A program made the translations under genes and the position numbers. This document shows positions 26,672 through 36,596 of a stretch of 64,000 nt of DNA, piece by piece. Positions within the stretch are counted from its first letter, which is position 1; every line of letters begins with the position of its first letter. The notes beneath the pieces were generated by a model that was given only the letters and a program-made list of their open reading frames with translations, ran no database searches and was not told where the DNA came from. The stretch lies in contig NZ_MAUJ01000008.1 of NCBI RefSeq assembly GCF_001696455.1, positions 64,501-128,500 on the forward strand, read 5' to 3'. The DNA is from Pseudoalteromonas luteoviolacea. GTDB lineage: Bacteria; Pseudomonadota; Gammaproteobacteria; Enterobacterales; Alteromonadaceae.

Positions 26672-29600
26672 AGAAACATCTCCTCTGAGGAATCGTTCGA
26701 AGAATCGTTCGAAGAATCAGAGGCCCCCACAGCTTGAACTGGCGAATCTAAGGAAGCTTGAATGCGCACCCACTTTGCGAGTGAGGAGACACTTGGCCGC
26801 TCAAATAATATCCGCATCGGCATCGCTATCCCCAGCTGCTCCTGAATGAGGCCAACACATTGAACAGCTAATAGTGAGTGCCCCCCCATGGCGAAGAAAC
26901 TGTCTGTCACGCCACACTGCGGCACTTCGAGGACTTGCATGAAAATGGTGAGCAATGATTGTTCGAGTTCGGATTGCGGTGCCACGGCTTCATGGGACGG
27001 GCCTATATTTTGTGCCATAGTACGCAACTTTTGCGTATCAATTTTGCCATTAACCGTTAAGGGCAGAGTGGCAACCTGAATCATGCGATGAGGTAACATG
27101 TAAGCGGGCAATTGTGTGGCAAGTTGCGCCTGTATGTGTGCCAATTCAGCTTCGCCGAGCAGTTTTGCGCATACCCCCTCAAGTTTAAAACAGGTACTGA
27201 CAACGAACCCTTCAAGGTTATCCTGTTTTTCATTGAGTAATACACAGGCATCATCCACTTCATTGAGTTGTTTTAAATAGTGCTCAATTTCATGGAGTTC
27301 AATGCGATACCCTCGCAGTTTTACTTGTTCGTCGGTACGCCCTTCAAAGTTTAACTGAAGCCTGTTCGAAGCAGGATCAACAAGCCACCTCGCCTTGTCT
27401 CCGGTGCGATAAAATCGCACGCCTTCTTCTTGCGCTTGGAATGAAAGATGTACCAGCTTTTCCTGCTGTTGTGGTGCGCTCGACGTATAACCAGGTGTGA
27501 CACCCTCGCCACAAATATATAATTCCCCGACCACCCCCTGTGGCACCAGCTGCTGTTCAGTGTCCAGCACTACACACTGGCTATAAGGTAAAGGTATACC
27601 AATGGGCACTTGCTTCACCTGAGCATCACTTAATGCACTGAGCGTGTCACTGTCACAGTGATAAACGCAGGTACCTACAGTGGTTTCGGTAGGGCCATAT
27701 TCATTGATCCATTGCGTCGCGGGCAAAAACTTGCTGAGATTACTTAACACTTCGCAAGTCAGTGCTTCCCCCCCAATGACCACTTGGTGTTTCGCGTTAA
27801 ACGTACGTTGCAATGACATCCGTTTTGCAATCTCATATACGCCTTGTAAATGTGCAGGTGTGACTTTGAAAAGCTTAGCCCTATCAGCAAACAGGTGTTT
27901 CGCCAACTGCGGTAACATCTGCTCGTTATCATCTAAGAATTCGACCCCTATACCTGCTAATAACCCGCCCCACAAAGAGGTCACCGTTGCATCAAATGCC
28001 AAAGGTGTACTCACAACACTGCTCACTAAATCGCAGTTGGTGTAATCCCTAACCACATAGGACAAATAGTGATACAGGTTCTGGTGCGTAATTTGTACCC
28101 CTTTAGGCCGACCTGTTGTACCAGAGGTATAGATCAGGTATGCCATATCGGTAACATGTGATTTGGGTAATTCCCTTTTGTTATTCAGATCAGGCGTGAT
28201 CTCATCAATACAGAATAATATAATCGGTGTCTGCTCAATAGAGTCGGATAGATTAGCAAGTGTACGCTTTAGCCGAGTAAGCGTAATAAGGCCTGCCGCC
28301 TGACTATCTTGCAAAATAAACTGAATACGCTGTGCGGGTAATTTAGGGTCTATGGGGACATACGCACATCCAGCTCGTAAAATGGCCAACAGCGACACCG
28401 CAATATCCACTGAAGGAGAAAGACAAACCGCAACGCGCTGACCTGCACGTACACCTTCTGTCAAAAGGTGACTTGCCAGTTCGCCTGAGCGATGCCAAAG
28501 TTCGCCATAACTCAGGCTCCCTCCTTCATTATCGCTCACCGCTTGCTTATCTTTTTGTAAATACGCGATGTTTTCAAATCGGTCATGGAGGCACAAAGGT
28601 GCATGCTCTTGCCTATTGGCCATCGACCCGACATGGGCCATTTCGCGTTGTTGTGCTTCACTTAAGATCGGCAATTGATTAATCTGCATTTCAGGGTTGT
28701 GTATTGCAGAACTGACTAGCTCGGCAAAAGCTTGTGCGAAACCCGCAATGGTTTGAGTACTAAATAGTGCGCTGCTGAAATTCCACTCGAATTCAATTCC
28801 ATCACCTCGTTCAATGGCATTAACTTCTAGGTCAAACTTCATGTTTGGCGCTTTAGCCGGCTCCATTTCAATATGTAAATGCGGTAGAGCAAAGTCCGCT
28901 GGTTCATTGTTTTGCAGTGCAAATAAAATTTGAAAAAGTGGCTGGTGGCTCAAACTGCGCTCGGGCATGAGCGCCTCTACCAGCTGTTCAAACGGCAACG
29001 TTTGGTGCTTAAATGCACCTAAAATAACGCCTTTTTGCTGTGCTAACCACGCATTGAAAGTCAGAGACTTATCCGCTCTGCCACGGATCACCAATGTGTT
29101 GACAAAAAAACCAATTAAATCATTTAAAGCCTGTTGCTCTCTACCTGCAACAGGCGAGCCTATGGCCACATCATTTGCGCCGCTTAATCTCATGACTAAC
29201 AGCGTAAAGACACTGTGTAACCACATAAACAGTGTCACCCCTTGCGCCTGACAGTGCGCCCGAATAGCCGCTGTCGTCGCCGCATCCAGTGCCATGTTGT
29301 GACGTAAGCCACTCAGAAGTTGTACTTTAGGGCGAGCATAGTCTTGTGGTAGTTGGTGAAGTACAGGGCAATCACTGAGTGCTTGCTGCCAATACTCCAG
29401 CGCAGCTGCTTGCGTTTTAGCGAAGGGCTCTTGACGCTGCCAGTGAGCAAAGTCAGCATATTGTATTGTCAGTGGACTAGCCAAATGGCAAGGTAATGGG
29501 AAGTTTTGCTCGTCACTATGATGACGATAAAAAGCAATTAACTCCCGTACTAAAATAGCCATCGACCAACCATCACTGGCGATATGATGCATATTAAAGT

Positions 29601-32600
29601 GTACCCAATACTTTTGCTCCGCCCGCTTGATCACGGTCACTCGGAGCATCACATCTTGGCTCAAATCAAATGGCTTATCACATACTTGCGATACTAACTG
29701 ACTTTCCCTTTTGAGCTGTTCACTGGGTGGCAATGCGGATATGTCTTCATATACTAGTGGAGTCTCGACTTGCTCACGTGGTAACTGCTCAGGAGCTTCG
29801 CCACTGGCACCTGGAAGAATTATCGAGCGCAGTACTTCGTGTCTATCAATCACGCTGGCTAACGCCGCACTAAATGCAGATAGATCAAACTCTCCCGTAA
29901 AAGTAAAACTTGCGGGCATATGGTACTGTGTGCTGCCTGTTTGTAATTGGTCAATCAGCCATAGCCTTTGTTGTGCAAAGGACAGAGGCAGGGTATGCGT
30001 TCTGGCGACCACTGGGATCGCTTGCTCTTTCGTGAGCTTATCAAACTCTGGCAGTGCTGCTGCTAACGCACTGATACTTGGTGTTTTGAACAATTGTGGC
30101 AAGGTGATATCAATGTGTTTTTCTTGCCGAATTTGGCTGACTAATCGAATGGCCAATAACGAGTGTCCACCTAGTTCAAAAAAGCTGTCATCTAGCCCAA
30201 TCTGCCCTGTCAGTAGCACTTCACCATATAAGTTAAGTAAGTACTGCTCCATCTCAGTCAAAGTCTCGGGAAGCGGGCTGTGGCTGCCTATACTGTGGAT
30301 TGAATTGCCATGCAGTGCCTCTATCAATGCTTGTTTATCTACTTTGCCATTGCGCGTGAGTGGAATAGCTTCTACTGGACAATAAGCAGCAGGCAACATG
30401 TAAGGCGGCAAGTCTTTCGCAATAAGCTGGCGTACTTGTCGCTCGCTGAGCGCGTAGCCAGATTTATAAACAATGTGCGCCGTCATACTTTGCTGCGCAT
30501 CATCCAGCGTCAGTGCACAGTCATCCACCTCGGGAATTGCTCTAATACAATGTAAAACAGCTTCTAAATCAATACGGTACCCACGCAGTTTGACTTGCTC
30601 ATCCACTCTCCCAAGAAAACGCAGATATTCAGGCCAACCGTTATTATCCACGTGCCACTTCACCACATCACCTGAACGATAACAGGTTTGCATTTGCGCT
30701 TGAGATACTGCTCGCACGCCAAACTTTTGCGCGGTCAACTCAGGCTGATTGATGTATCCAGAACTGACGGCTTTTCCTGTAATCAGTAATTCGCCTGGCA
30801 TATTGCGCACAACGGGTTGATCAAACTCATCAACCACTAACATATTAACGCCCTCAATGGGCAGACCAATAGGTACATCTTTTGTGGTTTGCAGTTGCGC
30901 TGTTGACATCTCAGGGGGGATTTCAAAGACACTGACACCCACAGTGGTCTCTGTGGGTCCGTACTCGTTTATCCATCGGCAGTTAGGTAACTTTTCTCTG
31001 AGTGATGCAATGAGCTCACTTTCTAGTGCCTCCCCACCAACAACAACCGTGTGCGGTGTTAGGCAGACAGACGTGTCACTAGACAGTCCCAAGATGGCGC
31101 GTAAATGTGCTGGTGTAAGTTTAAAGAGGCGAGCTTCTTCATGCCAAAGTAACTGGATAAGCTCTGGGATCAATTCGGCACCTTGATGTGCAATGGTCAG
31201 CGTCGCACCTGATAATAAAGTAGGCACAATGGCTGTCACTGTTGCATCAAATGCCACGGGCGTGCTCATTACAGCCCCCGTTAGTTGTGGTTGCGCACCT
31301 AAATAATCACGCTGAGCATGTAATAAATACCCCTGTAAGTTGCCATGTGAAATGGGCACCCCTTTAGGCGCCCCCGTAGAGCCGGAAGTATAAATGATAT
31401 AACTCAGCCTTTGTCCTACGGGGAGTTCGCACACTGCTAAGTCATCATCATTGGGCAGGTGATGCGGATAAGCACTGAGCAGTGAATCGGCTTCAAGTAC
31501 GTCATCCAGTAATAAAAAGTCAGTTCCTGATTCAATCAATTTATCAGCATCATCACTCATGGCCAATGTCAGCATCACCTCGGCATCTTCAACAATATGC
31601 GCCAGTGCACTGGTGGGCGTTTCGGTGTGCAGTGGGATATAAACATGGTTCGCCTTGGCAATGCCAAGCATTGCAATGGGGATCAATGGCCCCGCTTCTA
31701 ACAACAATGCGATGCGACTTTGCGCAGGAAATGCCATCTCCAATAAACAATGCGCAAGCTGATTGGAGATCTTATCGAGTGCTTGATAAGTGAATTGCGT
31801 ATCACCAAAACACAGCGCGCAATGCTGTGGGTAACGCGCAGCGGTGTCTGAAAATTGGCTTGCCCAAGAACTCGGTTCTGACTGCGTAAATTCGATAGAC
31901 TGAGATTTCGTAATAAATAATTGCTGTGCCTGTAGGGACCATAGTTGTAGCTGTGATAGTTGCACCTCTGGGTCAGCCAAACACTGCTGTAATACAAGCA
32001 GATATTGCTCACTGAATGCTGCTATACTTTGCTCGTCCCATAGTGCCGTATCGTATAGCCATTCAATGACGCAATGACACTCGTCATCAATCACCGAGAC
32101 CTCTAAATCCACTTTTGCATTGCGCTGATTTTGTGCGTGCAACGTCACTTCAAGACCCTCTAAATCTAGAGTCTCATTAACTTCATTATTCGCTCTGAAC
32201 ACAATCTGGGACAAAGGGTGCAATGCCAAGCTACGTGCAACTTGTAACTCATCTACTAACGTATCAAAGGGAATGTCTTGATGTAGTTGCACAGTGGCAA
32301 GTTGCTTTTGAGAGTTGCTCAACGCAGTCAAAAAGTCGATGTCATCGGTGTGCTTATCTCTGAGAATTAACGTATTTATGAAGTTGCCGATCAGGGGCTC
32401 AAATGCTTGCATTGAACGACCCGAAACTGGTGTTGAAATGACGACTTCACGTCGCTGTTGTGCTCGACTTAACCAAAGGCTGAATACTGTTTTTAGGACC
32501 TGAAATAAGGTAAACCCCGATTCTTGGCTGAATGCTTTAAGTGATTGCCTTAAGGCCTTAGGCAATTCGATACAACGCAAACCACCACCTTGAATAACTT

Positions 32601-35600
32601 GATTGGGTCTATCCCTGTCGGTCGGCAATGCATGCTCAAGCGGTAAATCATGCAATTCTTGCTGCCAAAATGCTAAACTTGCTTGCCATTTTTCCGATTG
32701 TGCGACGCGCGTTTGCCAGTCAATATAGTCCATATAGGTGTGTTGCAGTACTTTGCCAACATTCGCCTCTGTGCCGGTGCGTAAACCCCGATAAGCTTCA
32801 CCAATGGCCTTTGCTAACAGCCCAATAGACCACCCATCTGACACGATGTGGTGCATCGTGATAAGTAATACATGTTCCTGCTCAGCCAACTTTTTAACTT
32901 TTGCTCTTAGCAATAGGTCGGCTGATAAATTAAATGACAGTTCAGCATCCTGCCTCACCATTTCTGCGACTTGATGAGATTGCGTCAACGAAGGCATCGC
33001 GCTTAAGTCTTCAAAATCTAGTTCAAAGGTCAGCGCTGGATTATGAGCTTGATAAACATTGCCACTGGCGTCTTGGTGGTAGTTATAAGTCAGAATCTGC
33101 TGAGTGCCAATCACCCGAATAAATGCTTGCTCTAACCCCTTCAAATCCAAGGGGCCGTTCAATGTGTAAACACCTTGCAGATTGTATTGTTGGCTATGAC
33201 CTTGGATATGATCCACGAACCAAATGCGCTGCTGTGCGAACGACAATGGATAATGCGATTTTTCAGCCACGTTGCGTAATTCGATCTGTGCGGTATTCGC
33301 GCCTTGCGCTGTTATGCACTCGGCTAATTCAGCAACACTGGGGTTTGCGAAAATATCTTTTAAGCTCAGCGTCACTGAAAACGTTTCTGTTATCTCATTC
33401 AATAACCGCATGGCCAATAGCGAATGGCCACCAACACTAAAAAAGCTCTGCTCAATGCCAATGCCTGTGCCCCCCGTCACGGATTCAAATAGTGCGACCA
33501 ACTGCCGTTGAATTGGCGTCTTGGCCCTCTGACTCGCACCATTTGGCGACAAGGTTAGTTGTTGAAGATGTTTGCGATCTACTTTGCCATTTGCCAGTTT
33601 TGGCAGGCTATTCACACCGATGATATACGTTGGGATTAAATGTGTCGGCAACAGCTGCTTGAGTTGAAGACGAATACGTTGTTCGCACTGTGCTGAGTCC
33701 TGCGCTCTGTCACTCGTAACAAAGTACCCTAAGAGGGTTTCAACACCAACAACCTCGCGACTGATCACCGCAGCAGAATTCACCTCCGGCAGTGAGGATA
33801 GCTTGCTTTCAATATCGCTCAAATCAACTCTAAAACCATTGATCTTTGGTTGATTATCCAAGCGATTTAAAAATTCAAGTTGATTGTCAAAATTACACTT
33901 TACACAATCACCAGTGCGATAATAGCGCCGCGACTGACCGTGACGGTCAATGATACTGACAAAGCTCTTAGTGGTTTGCGCTTCATCATTTACATATCCT
34001 CGAGCAACGCTTGGACCACCAATACATAACTCTCCCGGGGTGCCACTTGGCACAGGCTGCAAGGTTTTATCTAATATCGCATAAGAAACATGTGAAAACG
34101 GCTGCCCTATTGGCACACTGTGACCGTTAAACTCTCTCGGTACAGCAAATGCGCAGACGCCAATACATGCTTCGGTCGGACCATAGTGGTTAAGTACACG
34201 AACTGTACTTGGCAAAGTGTATAAGTCAGTGACTAACTGAGTACTTAAAGACTCGCCCCCCAAGACCCACTGAGCGATGCTCAGCCCATTCGCGGACACG
34301 AGCCAAGGCCAAAGCTCTTTGGCAAAAGAAGGCGTTAACTTCACAAAATTAACACCTTCTTTTACTAGTGAGTCCACCAGCGCTGCGGGTTCCTGTGTGT
34401 CATTTAAAACGATGCTGCCACCCGCCGCAAGCACGGGGAAAACCCCCGTTAAGCCTAGATCAGTAGCCAACCCAGTTACGACTCCAGCACAAGTGTCGCT
34501 GTTTAATTCAACGTATTCGGACACGCCATCAACATAATGCGCCAATGCTTCATGACTTAGCTCTGCGCCCTTCGGTTTGCCAGTACTGCCAGAGGTGAAC
34601 ATGATGTAGGCTACCTCACTTGCATTTGGAAACGCAGCAACCATGGTATCCGATAGGGCATTGCTAAGCTTACTGGGGGTGAGGACAGAAACACCCTGCG
34701 CCTCAAGCTCGGCAGCTGCTTCCAACAGAGAATCGGGGCCCATTATCCAATCACTGTTTGCTTGCTGCATTATCTCTACAATACGTGCAGTTGGCGTGGC
34801 GATATCTATCGGTAGATAAGTGATGCCCGCACGCATAGCACTTAGCATCCAAATCACACTGTCCACTGATTTGTTCACTAACAGGGTTATTGGGGCTTTT
34901 TTCGTGCCGCCAAAACTCTGTAAATGGCAAGCTAGGATATCAACCTGCGAACATAAATCGTGATAACTCAACACGGTCGCAGCTTGTAGTGTATTGGTAT
35001 TGGCTTGAACCAGCGCGGTACTTTTGGGGGCGTTTTGCGCGATTCGGTAAATGGCTTCAATTACCGTTATCGGTTTATCGGCCTCAACGGCAGGCTGAGT
35101 AGCAAAACTAGGCAAATTATCTGCACAAAGCAATTTCACTTGGCACAGCGGTACGTTGCCTCTGTTCTTTAAAAGTCCCTCGACAATAAACTGATAATCA
35201 TGGGCAAATTGTGCTACAAACCGCTTATCAAACAAGGTATTCGCATAGTCAAAGCAAAGCTCAGTTCCATGCTCAGCATCATTGATGTTGAGGGTTAAAT
35301 CATATTTTGCTGTGCGATTATCTAGCGCCTGTAGAACACCACTCAAAGTGCCATTAGATAAGGACTGTGTTGATACTCCATTGTAATTGAATAAGATCTG
35401 AAATAATGCAGAGTGTGATGTGGACTTTGTCAGTGCCATTGCGTCAATAATATCTTCCACTGCAACTGCTTGATGCGCCAAGCTCTCTACAGACAGGGCC
35501 TGGGTTTGCTTACATAGTTCATCGAGCGACAACTCGCCCGAAACCTGGAGCCGCATAGGCAATGTATTGATAAAGCAACCAACCACAGATTCGAAATCTT

Positions 35601-36594
35601 GATGTTCACGATTCAATACCGGCACACCCACCGTGATGTCTTCGGTTTGGCTATAACGATACAGTAGGCCGTAAAAAATTCCGAGATAACCTGAAAATGG
35701 GGTGATCCCCAGTGCTTGGCAATGCGCCCTGAACTGTTGGGTCTTATCTTGATCTAGTAATAAATTGAGTTGGGCACCTTGGTAGCGCTTGTACACGCTG
35801 CGCGGCGTACTGGTTGGTAGTTCAAACACAGCAAAATCAGCCAAAGAAGATTGCCAATACGCAAGGTGTGACTGATACTCTGCGGTTTGCTGATATTGAC
35901 TTTCCCAATGGACAAAGTCCAAATACTGTAGCGCAGGAGCTTGGTACTCACTATCCGCTAGCTCATCCAGCAAAGCTTGAGTAAAGAGCTTTATTGACCA
36001 ACCATCTGCGACAATATGATGCATACACAGATACAACCACGCCCCTCGACCTTGATGCGTAATTAAGCTTGCTTGCACTAATAAATCTGCTGCAAGGTCA
36101 AAACGATGTTGAAGTTGGTCTTGAACTAGCGCTGCTGCTGTATCGAAGTCAACTTCTGCGGTGGCCAAAACCTCGTTGACATGCAAAGTAGCTTGTTGGT
36201 CAACAACCTGCTTAACTTCTTGCCCCTCTTGACGAAACTGGCTACGAAGCACATCAAAATGTTGCAATACCTTATTAATCGCAAGCTCCACCTGCATCAC
36301 TGAAAACGACTGCGATAGCTTCAATAAGCCAGCCATATTATATGCACTAAGCTGCTCTTCATATTTGTCTAAAAACCAAATACGTTGCTGAGCGCGAGAC
36401 AATCTACCTACCTTTTGATGGTGCCGCTGCATGTAGGCAATTAATTCAGGTTTATGGGCTCGGATCAGCGCTAACTTCTCTGCGGGAATATCGCTATTGC
36501 GACTCCTGAGCTTAAGACGCCCGTCTTGTAAATATACAAATATCCCTTGACCATCTAACTCGGCCAACAAAGTTTCTATCGCTGAATTTTCCAT
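26668..36594 (-). CDS. Non-ribosomal peptide synthetase, modules 2-4
   Basis: This 3308-residue enzyme has a TubC-type N-terminal docking domain (1-58) then three C-A-T modules: C (62-480, HHIVADG from H192), A (505-1015), T (S1058); C (1112-1550, H1248), A (1570-2095), T (S2145); C (2198-2650, H2336), A (2668-3195), T (S3240). Codes read by eye: module 2 D-L-T-K-V-G-H-I-G-K, the standard Asp code; modules 3 and 4 both D-A-T-K-V-G-E-V-G-K, close to the Asn code. All three C domains show the L-acceptor signature (for example PLSFAQQRIW), and no E domain is present. The C-terminal tail carries Ser-Asn-Asp repeats ending SSEEMFL, a probable docking tail for the next synthetase. Its ATG lies 2 nt after the stop of the first megasynthase. 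Confidence 0.96.
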   Translation of the reverse strand: MENSAIETLLAELDGQGIFVYLQDGRLKLRSRNSDIPAEKLALIRAHKPELIAYMQRHHQKVGRLSRAQQRIWFLDKYEEQLSAYNMAGLLKLSQSFSVMQVELAINKVLQHFDVLRSQFRQEGQEVKQVVDQQATLHVNEVLATAEVDFDTAAALVQDQLQHRFDLAADLLVQASLITHQGRGAWLYLCMHHIVADGWSIKLFTQALLDELADSEYQAPALQYLDFVHWESQYQQTAEYQSHLAYWQSSLADFAVFELPTSTPRSVYKRYQGAQLNLLLDQDKTQQFRAHCQALGITPFSGYLGIFYGLLYRYSQTEDITVGVPVLNREHQDFESVVGCFINTLPMRLQVSGELSLDELCKQTQALSVESLAHQAVAVEDIIDAMALTKSTSHSALFQILFNYNGVSTQSLSNGTLSGVLQALDNRTAKYDLTLNINDAEHGTELCFDYANTLFDKRFVAQFAHDYQFIVEGLLKNRGNVPLCQVKLLCADNLPSFATQPAVEADKPITVIEAIYRIAQNAPKSTALVQANTNTLQAATVLSYHDLCSQVDILACHLQSFGGTKKAPITLLVNKSVDSVIWMLSAMRAGITYLPIDIATPTARIVEIMQQANSDWIMGPDSLLEAAAELEAQGVSVLTPSKLSNALSDTMVAAFPNASEVAYIMFTSGSTGKPKGAELSHEALAHYVDGVSEYVELNSDTCAGVVTGLATDLGLTGVFPVLAAGGSIVLNDTQEPAALVDSLVKEGVNFVKLTPSFAKELWPWLVSANGLSIAQWVLGGESLSTQLVTDLYTLPSTVRVLNHYGPTEACIGVCAFAVPREFNGHSVPIGQPFSHVSYAILDKTLQPVPSGTPGELCIGGPSVARGYVNDEAQTTKSFVSIIDRHGQSRRYYRTGDCVKCNFDNQLEFLNRLDNQPKINGFRVDLSDIESKLSSLPEVNSAAVISREVVGVETLLGYFVTSDRAQDSAQCEQRIRLQLKQLLPTHLIPTYIIGVNSLPKLANGKVDRKHLQQLTLSPNGASQRAKTPIQRQLVALFESVTGGTGIGIEQSFFSVGGHSLLAMRLLNEITETFSVTLSLKDIFANPSVAELAECITAQGANTAQIELRNVAEKSHYPLSFAQQRIWFVDHIQGHSQQYNLQGVYTLNGPLDLKGLEQAFIRVIGTQQILTYNYHQDASGNVYQAHNPALTFELDFEDLSAMPSLTQSHQVAEMVRQDAELSFNLSADLLLRAKVKKLAEQEHVLLITMHHIVSDGWSIGLLAKAIGEAYRGLRTGTEANVGKVLQHTYMDYIDWQTRVAQSEKWQASLAFWQQELHDLPLEHALPTDRDRPNQVIQGGGLRCIELPKALRQSLKAFSQESGFTLFQVLKTVFSLWLSRAQQRREVVISTPVSGRSMQAFEPLIGNFINTLILRDKHTDDIDFLTALSNSQKQLATVQLHQDIPFDTLVDELQVARSLALHPLSQIVFRANNEVNETLDLEGLEVTLHAQNQRNAKVDLEVSVIDDECHCVIEWLYDTALWDEQSIAAFSEQYLLVLQQCLADPEVQLSQLQLWSLQAQQLFITKSQSIEFTQSEPSSWASQFSDTAARYPQHCALCFGDTQFTYQALDKISNQLAHCLLEMAFPAQSRIALLLEAGPLIPIAMLGIAKANHVYIPLHTETPTSALAHIVEDAEVMLTLAMSDDADKLIESGTDFLLLDDVLEADSLLSAYPHHLPNDDDLAVCELPVGQRLSYIIYTSGSTGAPKGVPISHGNLQGYLLHAQRDYLGAQPQLTGAVMSTPVAFDATVTAIVPTLLSGATLTIAHQGAELIPELIQLLWHEEARLFKLTPAHLRAILGLSSDTSVCLTPHTVVVGGEALESELIASLREKLPNCRWINEYGPTETTVGVSVFEIPPEMSTAQLQTTKDVPIGLPIEGVNMLVVDEFDQPVVRNMPGELLITGKAVSSGYINQPELTAQKFGVRAVSQAQMQTCYRSGDVVKWHVDNNGWPEYLRFLGRVDEQVKLRGYRIDLEAVLHCIRAIPEVDDCALTLDDAQQSMTAHIVYKSGYALSERQVRQLIAKDLPPYMLPAAYCPVEAIPLTRNGKVDKQALIEALHGNSIHSIGSHSPLPETLTEMEQYLLNLYGEVLLTGQIGLDDSFFELGGHSLLAIRLVSQIRQEKHIDITLPQLFKTPSISALAAALPEFDKLTKEQAIPVVARTHTLPLSFAQQRLWLIDQLQTGSTQYHMPASFTFTGEFDLSAFSAALASVIDRHEVLRSIILPGASGEAPEQLPREQVETPLVYEDISALPPSEQLKRESQLVSQVCDKPFDLSQDVMLRVTVIKRAEQKYWVHFNMHHIASDGWSMAILVRELIAFYRHHSDEQNFPLPCHLASPLTIQYADFAHWQRQEPFAKTQAAALEYWQQALSDCPVLHQLPQDYARPKVQLLSGLRHNMALDAATTAAIRAHCQAQGVTLFMWLHSVFTLLVMRLSGANDVAIGSPVAGREQQALNDLIGFFVNTLVIRGRADKSLTFNAWLAQQKGVILGAFKHQTLPFEQLVEALMPERSLSHQPLFQILFALQNNEPADFALPHLHIEMEPAKAPNMKFDLEVNAIERGDGIEFEWNFSSALFSTQTIAGFAQAFAELVSSAIHNPEMQINQLPILSEAQQREMAHVGSMANRQEHAPLCLHDRFENIAYLQKDKQAVSDNEGGSLSYGELWHRSGELASHLLTEGVRAGQRVAVCLSPSVDIAVSLLAILRAGCAYVPIDPKLPAQRIQFILQDSQAAGLITLTRLKRTLANLSDSIEQTPIILFCIDEITPDLNNKRELPKSHVTDMAYLIYTSGTTGRPKGVQITHQNLYHYLSYVVRDYTNCDLVSSVVSTPLAFDATVTSLWGGLLAGIGVEFLDDNEQMLPQLAKHLFADRAKLFKVTPAHLQGVYEIAKRMSLQRTFNAKHQVVIGGEALTCEVLSNLSKFLPATQWINEYGPTETTVGTCVYHCDSDTLSALSDAQVKQVPIGIPLPYSQCVVLDTEQQLVPQGVVGELYICGEGVTPGYTSSAPQQQEKLVHLSFQAQEEGVRFYRTGDKARWLVDPASNRLQLNFEGRTDEQVKLRGYRIELHEIEHYLKQLNEVDDACVLLNEKQDNLEGFVVSTCFKLEGVCAKLLGEAELAHIQAQLATQLPAYMLPHRMIQVATLPLTVNGKIDTQKLRTMAQNIGPSHEAVAPQSELEQSLLTIFMQVLEVPQCGVTDSFFAMGGHSLLAVQCVGLIQEQLGIAMPMRILFERPSVSSLAKWVRIQASLDSPVQAVGASDSSNDSSNDSSEEMFL
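26691..26718. repeat. 12-bp tandem repeat in the tail of the second synthetase
   Basis: The unit AATCGTTCGAAG occurs at 26691-26702 and 26703-26714, followed by a partial AATC. It keeps frame and encodes the SSND repeat in the C-terminal linker, just before the docking tail. Such in-frame repeats can change linker length by slippage. Confidence 0.85.
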
Positions 36595-36596
36595 TC

